From DASXBA01 sp036406475 (GTDB taxonomy: Bacteria; Actinomycetota; Thermoleophilia; Solirubrobacterales; Thermoleophilaceae), in the NCBI GenBank assembly GCA_036406475.1, contig DASXBA010000106.1, positions 1 through 19,948 on the forward strand: a stretch of 19,948 nucleotides of DNA, given 5' to 3'. The first letter of the stretch is position 1. Every line of letters begins with the position of its first letter. Of the stretch, positions 14,400 through 19,948 are shown in pieces. Both the position numbers and the translations under genes were made by a program. The notes beneath the pieces were generated by a model. It saw only the letters and a list, made by a program, of their open reading frames with translations, made no database searches and had not been told where the DNA came from.

Positions 14400-15611
14400 T
14401 TGCTAGCCCGCACCGCGCCACTTCGCGACGAGCTCGAGCGAACGCTCCCCGACCGGCCGTTCGCGGTCGAGCTCTGGGACGGGACTGCGGTGCCGGCAAC
14501 CAACGGGGCCGGCGGACCGACGTTCAGCGTCCGCTCGCCGGCGGCCGTCGCGCACGCGCTGAGGGCCCCCGGACAGCTCGGCCTCGGCCGCGCCTACGTG
14601 TCGGGCGAGATCGATGTCGACGACCTCGACGCCGTGCTCGACCTGCTCGGCAACTGGGAGCCGCCGCCGATCGACAGCTCCGCCCGCGTTCGACTCTTGC
14701 TTGCGGCGGCCCGGGCCGCGGGTATCCAGCGGCCGCCGCCGGTCCCGGCCGCCGAGCTCAAGCCGCGCGGGCGGCGCCACTCGAGCGAGCGCGACGCCCG
14801 CGCCGTGCGCCACCACTACGACCTACCCGGCGACTTCTTCGCGCTCTTCCTCGGCGAGTCGATGACATACAGCTGCGCGCTCTGGTCGCGCGGGGCGAAG
14901 ACCCTCGAGGAGGCGCAGGAGCAGAAGCTCGAGCTCGTCTGCACCAAGCTCGGCCTGAAGGAGGGCGAGCGCGTGCTCGACGTGGGCTGCGGCTGGGGCA
15001 GCTTCGCGATCCACGCGGCCTCCCACCACGGCGTGAAGGTCGTGGGCATCACGCTCTCGCAGCCGCAGGCCGAGCGCGCCCAGCGGAAGGTGGCCGAGCT
15101 CGGCCTCAGCGACCGGGTGGAGATCCGCGTGGCCGACTACCGCGAGCTCGCGGACGAGCCCTTCGACGCCGTGGCGAGCATCGGCATGGTCGAGCACGTG
15201 GGCTCGAGCAAGATCGACCTCTACGCGCGGGAGCTCGCACGGATGGTCCGCCCCGGCGGCCGGCTGCTCAACCACGGCATCGCCCGGCTGCGGCACGGCG
15301 AGCCCGAGGCCGGCGCGTTCTCGGAGCGCTACGTGTTCCCCGATGCCGCCCCGCTGCACCTGTCGCGGATCATCACCGCGGTCGAGCGCGCGGGCTTCGA
15401 GACCAAGCACGTCGAGGGACTGCGGCTCGACTACGCGGAGACCCTGGGGCACTGGATCCAGCGCCTCGACGACAACATCGACGAGGCCACCCGCCTGGCC
15501 GGCACCGAGCGTGCCCGCGTCTGGAGGCTCTACCTGCGGGCGGCCCGCAACGGCTTCCGGACCGGCTTCACGTCGGTCTACCAGGTGCTCGCGGACCGGC
15601 CCGCCGCTTAA
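14400..15611 (+). CDS. cfa: Cyclopropane-fatty-acyl-phospholipid synthase
   Basis: This 403-residue SAM-dependent methyltransferase of the CFA synthase family adds a methylene group from SAM across a cis double bond in a phospholipid acyl chain. An N-terminal domain (FAVELWDGTAVPATNGAGGP through GRAYVSGEIDVDDLD) precedes HHYDLPGDFFALFLGESMTYSCALW. The SAM motif VLDVGCGWGS is at 192-201, then GITLSQPQAERAQ, and EHVGSSKIDLY with the conserved lipid-binding region. The start is taken as TTG at 14400, directly after the desaturase stop; the homologous N-terminus begins about 15 residues in and no ATG fits. The weak start suggests translational coupling. The preceding desaturase would supply its unsaturated substrate. 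A mycolate-type or 10-methyl transferase is less likely. Confidence 0.9.
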   Translation: MLARTAPLRDELERTLPDRPFAVELWDGTAVPATNGAGGPTFSVRSPAAVAHALRAPGQLGLGRAYVSGEIDVDDLDAVLDLLGNWEPPPIDSSARVRLLLAAARAAGIQRPPPVPAAELKPRGRRHSSERDARAVRHHYDLPGDFFALFLGESMTYSCALWSRGAKTLEEAQEQKLELVCTKLGLKEGERVLDVGCGWGSFAIHAASHHGVKVVGITLSQPQAERAQRKVAELGLSDRVEIRVADYRELADEPFDAVASIGMVEHVGSSKIDLYARELARMVRPGGRLLNHGIARLRHGEPEAGAFSERYVFPDAAPLHLSRIITAVERAGFETKHVEGLRLDYAETLGHWIQRLDDNIDEATRLAGTERARVWRLYLRAARNGFRTGFTSVYQVLADRPAA

Positions 15612-15641
15612 GCAAGCCGCCCGACCGCCGATAGGGCTCTC

Positions 15642-16640
15642 GTGGGCCCGCTTCGCCTCGATTCGAGGAACCGGCGCCGTGCCGTGCGCTACGCGGCGTT
15701 CGGGAACGTGCTGCCGATCGCGATCGCCGTCGCCACCGACTTCGGCTCGCACCCGACGGTGTTCTTCGTCGGCGCGATCGGGGGCTGCATCGCCCCGATC
15801 GTCGTCAACGGCGTGACCCGCCGCCATCCCGTGCCGTTCTACGCGGCGGCCTACGGCGGCCTCCTGGCGATCACGATGATGCAGGCGCACTCCGGCGGAG
15901 CGGCGTCCGGCTATTCGATCCTGCTCCTGATGGCGATGATCTGGTTCGGGCTCCAGGGCAGCGATCGCGAGATCCTCGCCGGCGGCATCGTGCTGGCGGC
16001 CTGCGCCTACCTGCCGATGCTCGTGATCGGCCCGCCGGCGTTCCCGGTCCACTGGGGCAACGCCACGCTGCTCGTCCTGATCGGCTTCGCTGTGGCCGGC
16101 TCGCTGCGGGCGGTGACCCGCGAGACCGCCCGGCTCACCTCCCAGCTGCGTCAGCAGGCGGTGATCGACGACCTCACCGGGCTGCTCAACCGGCGCGGCT
16201 GGTGCGAGGCGGCGGAGCGAGGCCTCGCCCGCGCGGCCCGCGCCCGCAAGCCCGTCGGCCTCGTCCTGCTCGACCTCGACGGCCTCAAGGAGCTCAACGA
16301 CAGCATGGGCCACGACGAGGGAGACCGGCTCCTCCGCGACACCGCCGACCGGATGCGCGCGACCTTCCGCGCCGGCGACGTCCTCGCCCGGCTCGGCGGC
16401 GACGAGTTCGTGGCCCTGCTCGGCGACTCGACGCTCGAGCACACCTTGCTCGCGGTCGAACGCCTGCGGGAGGCCACCCCGCCGGTGGGCGCCTTCTCCG
16501 CCGGGGTCGCCGTGTGGGAGGGCGACGAGGAGCTCGACGACATGCTGCGCCGGGTTGACGCCGGCCTCTACGCCGCCAAGACCGAGGGCGGCGGCCGGAC
16601 GCGGCTGTCGCCGGCGGCGTTCGACCCGAGCGCGCTCTAG
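15642..16640 (+). CDS. Membrane-bound diguanylate cyclase (GGDEF)
   Basis: This 332-residue protein has about five hydrophobic segments in residues 18-165 and a C-terminal GGDEF domain starting IDDLTGLLNRRGWCEA. The catalytic GGDEF is at 252-256, and the inhibitory site RAGD at 243-246 is intact. The metal/substrate loop LDLDGLKELNDSMGH has Leu in place of the usual Phe after DG. It is predicted to synthesise c-di-GMP under product inhibition. The GTG start at 15642 is 30 bases after the CFA synthase stop, so it may be the last gene of that transcript. Only a weak TAGGG precedes it. Its TAG stop overlaps the stop of the convergent MFS gene in the tetranucleotide CTAG. Confidence 0.9.
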   Translation: MGPLRLDSRNRRRAVRYAAFGNVLPIAIAVATDFGSHPTVFFVGAIGGCIAPIVVNGVTRRHPVPFYAAAYGGLLAITMMQAHSGGAASGYSILLLMAMIWFGLQGSDREILAGGIVLAACAYLPMLVIGPPAFPVHWGNATLLVLIGFAVAGSLRAVTRETARLTSQLRQQAVIDDLTGLLNRRGWCEAAERGLARAARARKPVGLVLLDLDGLKELNDSMGHDEGDRLLRDTADRMRATFRAGDVLARLGGDEFVALLGDSTLEHTLLAVERLREATPPVGAFSAGVAVWEGDEELDDMLRRVDAGLYAAKTEGGGRTRLSPAAFDPSAL

Positions 16641-18094
16641 CAGCCGTCGGCGTAGGCCGGCTCGGGCATCCGCCGCCGCTCGATCTCCGGCTCGGGCTCC
16701 GCCTTGGCCGGCTCGAGCAGCGCCAGCGCGAGGCCGATCGCCGCCGCCGCCAGGCCCGCGCCAATGAAGAACGCCAGGTGGTAGCCGCCCGTGAGGGCCT
16801 CCGCTCGCGACTCGCCGGAGGCGAGCAAGTTGCCCGTGTGTGTGGATGCCAGGGTGGCGATCACCGCCAGGCCGAGCGCGCCGCCCACCTGCAGCGAGGT
16901 GTTGACGAGCCCGGAGGCCAGGCCCGAGTCCTCGCTGGTGGCGCCCGACATCGCCAGCGTCATCAGCGACGGGAACGAGAGCCCCGCGCCGATCCCGAAC
17001 AGGACCATGGCCGGCAGCAGATCGCCGATGTAGTCGGCGTCCGCGGGCGCGCGCGTGAGGTAGAGGAGGCCCGCCAGGAGCAGCGCCAGCCCGGGGATCA
17101 ACGTGGCTCGCGCTCCGAAGCGCGTGTTGAGCCGCGCGGAGAATCCGAGCGAGAGCGTGCCGATCAAGAGGGCGACCGGCAGGAAGGCGGCGCCGATCTG
17201 CAGCGCGCTGTAGCCGAGCACCTTTTGCATGAACAGCGTGCCCAGGAAGAACATCCCGAACAGCGCCGCGACCATCAGCATCTGAACCAGGTTGGCGCCG
17301 GACACGTTGCGCGAGCGGAAGATCCGCAGCGGCATCAGCGGCGTGGCCGCGCGCGCCTGCCGCAGCACGAAGCCCGCCAGCAGCACGAGCGCGACGGCGC
17401 CGAGGCCGAGGGTGTGCGCCGAGCCCCAGCCGTAGCTGCCGACCTCGAGAATCGTGTAGACGCCGAGCATCAGGGCGCCGGTCACGAGCACGGCCCCGGT
17501 CACGTCGGCGCCCGCCCGGATGCCGATGCCCTCCCGGCCGTCGACGAAGCGCGTGGCCAGCAGCGCGGCCGCGACGCCGATCGGCAGGTTGACGAAGAAG
17601 ATCCAGTGCCAGCTCAGCGCCTGCGTGAGGACCCCTCCCGCGAGGAGCCCGATCGAGGCGCCGGCCGATGCGACGAAGCTGTACACGCCGATCGCCTTGG
17701 CCTGCTCCCGCGGCTCGGGGAACATCGTCACGATCATCCCGAGGATCACGGCGGAGGTGGTGGCGCCGCCCACGCCCTGCACGAAGCGGGCGCCGATCAG
17801 CACGCCCTGGCTTTGGGCCAGGCCGCAGACGAGCGACGCGGCGGTGAAGAGGGCCAGGCCGCCGAGGAAGACGCGCTTCTGGCCGATCAGGTCGCCCAGC
17901 CGTCCCGCGAGGAGGAGCAGGCCGCCGAACGCGATCAGATAGGCGTTCACCACCCAGGCGAGGTCCGACTGGTCGAAGCCGAGGTCGCTCTGTATCGACG
18001 GCAGCGCGACGTTCACGATCGTCTGGTCGAGGACGATCATCAGCATCCCGACGCAGAGGACGACGAGTGCTGTCCAGCGTCTGCGGTCGATCAT
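16637..18094 (-). CDS. DHA2-family MFS drug exporter (EmrB/QacA type)
   Basis: This 485-residue multidrug-exporter-like protein has about fourteen hydrophobic segments. The DHA2 hallmark LDQTIVNVALPSI is at about 22-34, motif A GRLGDLIGQKR at 65-75, and the motif-B region RFVQGVGGATTSA follows. Later it has the motif-C-like GASIGLLAGG and WHWIFFVNLPIG. It should export a toxic compound by proton antiport; the compound is unknown. The start ATG at 18094 has AAGGAGG seven bases upstream, the strongest Shine-Dalgarno in the window. The ATG overlaps the stop of a 39-codon ORF as ATGA. The divergent ArsR-type gene likely represses it. The tail after the last segment is Glu/Pro-rich and short. Confidence 0.93.
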   Translation of the reverse strand: MIDRRRWTALVVLCVGMLMIVLDQTIVNVALPSIQSDLGFDQSDLAWVVNAYLIAFGGLLLLAGRLGDLIGQKRVFLGGLALFTAASLVCGLAQSQGVLIGARFVQGVGGATTSAVILGMIVTMFPEPREQAKAIGVYSFVASAGASIGLLAGGVLTQALSWHWIFFVNLPIGVAAALLATRFVDGREGIGIRAGADVTGAVLVTGALMLGVYTILEVGSYGWGSAHTLGLGAVALVLLAGFVLRQARAATPLMPLRIFRSRNVSGANLVQMLMVAALFGMFFLGTLFMQKVLGYSALQIGAAFLPVALLIGTLSLGFSARLNTRFGARATLIPGLALLLAGLLYLTRAPADADYIGDLLPAMVLFGIGAGLSFPSLMTLAMSGATSEDSGLASGLVNTSLQVGGALGLAVIATLASTHTGNLLASGESRAEALTGGYHLAFFIGAGLAAAAIGLALALLEPAKAEPEPEIERRRMPEPAYADGC

Positions 18095-18210
18095 CTGGGC
18101 GCCTCCTTTGCCTCGCGCGAGAGATCCTGGACGTACTGCGCCACGAGCGCGGCCATCCGCCGCCTCGAGCGCGCATCGGCGGCCTCGGCCCTCGCCGGCG
18201 GCGCACCCAT
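18091..18210 (-). CDS. 39-aa small protein coupled to the MFS exporter
   Basis: The ORF begins ATG at 18210 with GAGAGGGAC immediately upstream and ends TGA at 18091-18093, overlapping the MFS start as ATGA. The protein begins MGAPPARAEAADARSRRRMA and ends ALVAQYVQDLSREAKEAPR. Its second half would form an amphipathic helix, and there is no membrane segment. It is the first ORF downstream of the inferred leftward promoter, so ribosomes should translate it before the exporter. It may be a small functional protein or a leader ORF that sets exporter translation. I recognise no family. Its good Shine-Dalgarno and stop-start overlap support translation. Confidence 0.6.
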   Translation of the reverse strand: MGAPPARAEAADARSRRRMAALVAQYVQDLSREAKEAPR

Positions 18211-18233
18211 GTCCCTCTCTTCCGTTGTCCGAC

Positions 18234-18285
18234 GTTGTACGATGATTGCCGTACCTTATCAAAAGTACGATGGCTGTCGTACAAC
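18234..18285. promoter_or_regulatory. Interlocked divergent promoters with duplicated operator
   Basis: Rightward, TTGTAC (18235-18240) and TATCAA (18257-18262) are spaced 16 bases, with the -10 ending seven bases before the ArsR ATG. Leftward, TTGATA (complement of 18257-18262) and TACAAC (complement of 18234-18239) are spaced 17 bases and drive the 39-aa ORF and MFS gene. Each promoter's -10 is thus the other's -35. Two near-identical 18-bp elements lie on them: GTACGATGATTGCCGTAC (18237-18254) and GTACGATGGCTGTCGTAC (18265-18282). They match at 15 of 18 positions, each with GTACG...CGTAC symmetry. ArsR binding here is inferred. Confidence 0.65.
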
Positions 18286-18581
18286 AGGAAATCTCCCACC
18301 CCACACGCGACGAGCTCGAGCTCAGCGCGGTCCTCCATGCGCTGAGCGACCCGGTCCGCCTGAAGATCGTGGCCGCGCTCGCCTCCGAGGCCGAGCAGTC
18401 GTGCGCCAGCTTCGACGTGCCGGTCACCAAGTCGACCTGCACCCACCACTTCAAGGTGCTCCGCGAGGCCGGCGTGATCCGCCAGCGCCAGGAGGGCACC
18501 TCGCGCCTCAACACCCTGCGCCGCGACGACCTCGAGGCCCGCTTCCCCGGCCTGCTCGACTCGGTGCTGCGCGCGGCCTAG
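18270..18581 (+). CDS. ArsR-family helix-turn-helix repressor
   Basis: This 103-residue winged-helix regulator has HALSDPVRLKIVAAL at 23-37, the typical ArsR helix. KSTCTHHFKVLREAGVI at 54-70 is the recognition helix and its continuation, and RQRQEGTSRLNTLRRDDLEARFPG forms the wing and final helices. The only cysteines are Cys45 and Cys57, without the ELCVCDL metal motif of ArsR/SmtB sensors, so a metal ligand is not assured; small molecules or thiol chemistry are alternatives. The ATG at 18270 has no Shine-Dalgarno and sits seven bases after a TATCAA element, so the mRNA is probably leaderless. The second operator-like repeat covers the start codon, pointing to autorepression along with control of the divergent exporter. 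Confidence 0.9.
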   Translation: MAVVQQEISHPTRDELELSAVLHALSDPVRLKIVAALASEAEQSCASFDVPVTKSTCTHHFKVLREAGVIRQRQEGTSRLNTLRRDDLEARFPGLLDSVLRAA

Positions 18582-18588
18582 CCGCGCC

Positions 18589-18635
18589 TATCGATCGGGA
18601 GTTGGATCGCTATGCGACTCAAAGTCCGATCGATA
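18589..18635. terminator. Long interrupted stem-loop between convergent genes
   Basis: TATCGATCGG (18589-18598) and CCGATCGATA (18626-18635) are perfect 10-bp reverse complements. Inside, GAG (18599-18601) can pair with CTC (18618-18620) and TCGC (18607-18610) with GCGA (18614-18617), leaving small bulges. It fills the 76-bp gap between the ArsR stop and the monooxygenase stop. There is no adjacent T-run, so it could be a bidirectional 3'-end structure or a protein-binding palindrome. Confidence 0.4.
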
Positions 18636-18657
18636 CCCGCGGCCCGACGGCCGCCGG

Positions 18658-19948
18658 CTACGCAGCCGTGAGCTGGTAGTCGCGCGTGTCGAAGCGGCGC
18701 GTCTTCTGCCACAGGCGCCAGGTGAAGCCGGGCCACCAGACGCCGTTGCGCCCGTTCTCGTCGATGTACCAGCTCGCGCAGCCGCCCTTGTTCCAGACGC
18801 TCGCGCGCAGGCGCTCGTCGGTCTTGCGGTTGAAGGCGTCGTAGACGTCGGACCTGACCTCGACCGAGGTCACGCCGCGCCGGTCCATCTCCTTGACGCA
18901 CTCGACCACGTAGTTCACGTGCGCCTCGGTGGTGAAGATGATCGAGTTGTAGCCGCCCGCGCTGTTGGGCCCGACGAGCAGGAAGAGGTTGGGGAAGCCG
19001 CTGATCGCGGTGCCGAGGTAGGCGCGCGGGCTGCCGTTCCAGGCCTCCTTGAGCGTGCGGCCGGCGCGGCCGCGCACGCGGTCGAAGCCGGGGTTGTCGA
19101 GCGCCTTGAAGCCAGTGCCCATGATGATCGTGTCGACCTCGCGCTCCTCGCCGTCGGCGGTGACGATCGAGCCGGCCCGGATCTCCTCGATCGGGTCGGT
19201 CACCACGTCGGAGTTGGGCTGCGTGAGCGCGGGGTAGTAGCTGTCCGAGAGCGTGATCCGCTTGCAGCCGAGCGTGTAGCTCGGGGTGAGCTTGGCGCGC
19301 AGCTCGGGGTCGGCCACCTGCGACCCCAGGTGGCGGCGCGCGATCTTCTCGAAGCCCGCCGACAGGCGGCGGTCGACGATCGTGCCGAAGACCGTCGTCT
19401 CGTGGGCCAGGTAGAGCGCTCCGCGCAGCAGCCGCTGCGTGGCGGGCAGCCGCTGCCACAGCCGCCTCTCGAAGCTCGTGACCCTCCGGTCCGGGTCGGG
19501 CATCACCCACGAGGGCGTGCGCTGGTAGAGGAAGAGCCCGTCGACGTGCGGCTGGATCCGCGGCACGAACTGGACGGCGGACGCTCCCGTGCCGATCACG
19601 GCAACGCGCTCGCCGCGCAGGTCGTGGTCGTGGTCCCAGTGCGCCGAGTGGAACATCGTGCCCTCGAAGGAGTCGAGCCCGGGCAGGTCGGGGACCGACG
19701 GCTCGCTGAGGCCGCCCATGCCGCCGACGAGCACGTCGGCCGTGACCTCGTCGCCCCCGGTCTGGAGCGTCCAGCGACGCTCGTCGTCGTCCCAGGCCGC
19801 GCCCTGGACATCGGTGTCGAACCGGATGTACGGCATCACCCCGAAGTCCTCGGCGCAGCGGCGGAGGTACTCGCGGATCTCGCTCTGGAGCGGGTAGAAG
19901 CGCGTCCAGTTGGGGTTCGGGGCGAACGAGTACGAGTAGAGCGCGGAC
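18658..19948 (-). CDS. Flavin monooxygenase, Baeyer-Villiger type (5' end beyond window)
   Basis: The open frame continues to the right edge, so the N-terminus and the first GxGxxG FAD motif are missing; about 429 codons plus the stop are present. The visible N-terminal part reads YSYSFAPNPNWTRFYPLQSE, typical of this family. FEGTMFHSAHWDHD fits the Baeyer-Villiger fingerprint F-x-G-x-x-x-H-x-x-x-W-(P/D). VAVIGTGASAVQF is the NADPH Rossmann motif, and DTIIMGTGFKALDNP with LLVGPNSAGGYNS follow. Such enzymes insert oxygen next to ketones or oxidise soft nucleophiles, using NADPH and oxygen. The substrate is unknown. An in-frame GTG at 19839 should not be taken as the start, because homologous sequence continues upstream of it. 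Confidence 0.92.
   Translation of the reverse strand, partial: SALYSYSFAPNPNWTRFYPLQSEIREYLRRCAEDFGVMPYIRFDTDVQGAAWDDDERRWTLQTGGDEVTADVLVGGMGGLSEPSVPDLPGLDSFEGTMFHSAHWDHDHDLRGERVAVIGTGASAVQFVPRIQPHVDGLFLYQRTPSWVMPDPDRRVTSFERRLWQRLPATQRLLRGALYLAHETTVFGTIVDRRLSAGFEKIARRHLGSQVADPELRAKLTPSYTLGCKRITLSDSYYPALTQPNSDVVTDPIEEIRAGSIVTADGEEREVDTIIMGTGFKALDNPGFDRVRGRAGRTLKEAWNGSPRAYLGTAISGFPNLFLLVGPNSAGGYNSIIFTTEAHVNYVVECVKEMDRRGVTSVEVRSDVYDAFNRKTDERLRASVWNKGGCASWYIDENGRNGVWWPGFTWRLWQKTRRFDTRDYQLTAA

Noticed and set aside
6275..16640. Horizontal acquisition of the DUF6351 or GGDEF cluster
   Set aside because: Base composition and codon choice look uniform with their neighbours, and no mobile-element boundary is visible.
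14823..18449. A 1208-codon open frame on the minus strand
   Set aside because: It runs antisense through the CFA synthase and third GGDEF genes and out of frame through the MFS gene. Its composition is Arg/Ala/Gly/Pro-rich and low in hydrophobic patterning. It is a GC-rich shadow frame.
1..19948. CRISPR arrays, tRNA or rRNA genes, insertion sequences and prophage genes
   Set aside because: No regularly spaced repeats, cloverleaf-like segments, transposase motifs or phage proteins were recognised on either strand by reading. A dedicated scan was not possible.

Overview
The window is a GC-rich, tightly packed stretch of bacterial chromosome. Third codon positions are strongly G/C, genes often overlap by 4-7 bases, and few starts have a classical Shine-Dalgarno sequence. 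DrrAB-type ABC genes, a DUF6351 secreted protein, several diguanylate cyclases and a Baeyer-Villiger monooxygenase suggest an actinobacterium, possibly Thermoleophilia/Solirubrobacterales. That placement is inference from gene content, not a phylogenetic result. I see no tRNA, rRNA, CRISPR array, transposase or phage gene, and no stretch above about 300 bases lacks a gene.

Layout. (1) 1-185 is the 3' end of a forward SDR gene, which meets a leftward cluster at a shared stem-loop. (2) 212-3260 on the minus strand holds NfeD, slipin, and a DrrA-like ATPase with its ABC-2 permease, spaced like one operon. Upstream of it, 3261-3500 holds a striking 46-bp palindrome with a CsoR/CstR-like core. (3) 3501-5423 (minus) holds a two-part YeeE/YedE sulfur-type transporter followed by a zinc-free quinone oxidoreductase. 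(4) 5455-6342 (+) is a metallophosphatase lipoprotein. (5) A TetR regulator (minus) is divergent from a large secreted DUF6351 protein (7044-9281, +) around a perfect 14-bp palindrome. (6) Two diguanylate cyclases are divergent from a shared 139-bp region (9261-10322 minus; 10462-12483 plus). (7) On the plus strand follow an SDR, a fatty-acid desaturase with a cyclopropane-fatty-acyl-phospholipid synthase, and a third diguanylate cyclase. (8) A DHA2-type MFS exporter (minus), preceded by an ATGA-coupled 39-aa ORF, is divergent from an ArsR-type repressor (plus). (9) A Baeyer-Villiger monooxygenase (minus) runs off the right edge.

Functional logic. The clearest unit is the ArsR/MFS divergon: two 18-bp operator-like repeats sit on two face-to-face promoters in which each -10 is the complement of the other's -35. 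The desaturase and CFA synthase plausibly act in series on membrane lipids. The three GGDEF proteins, with no EAL or HD-GYP partner in view, suggest a c-di-GMP signalling neighbourhood. Many genes have a TAnnnT-like element 6-7 bases before the start codon, which suggests leaderless transcription.

Nothing here is clearly a new multi-gene system. The best candidates for new biology are regulatory: the 46-bp palindrome, the interlocked ArsR/MFS promoters and the small coupled ORF.
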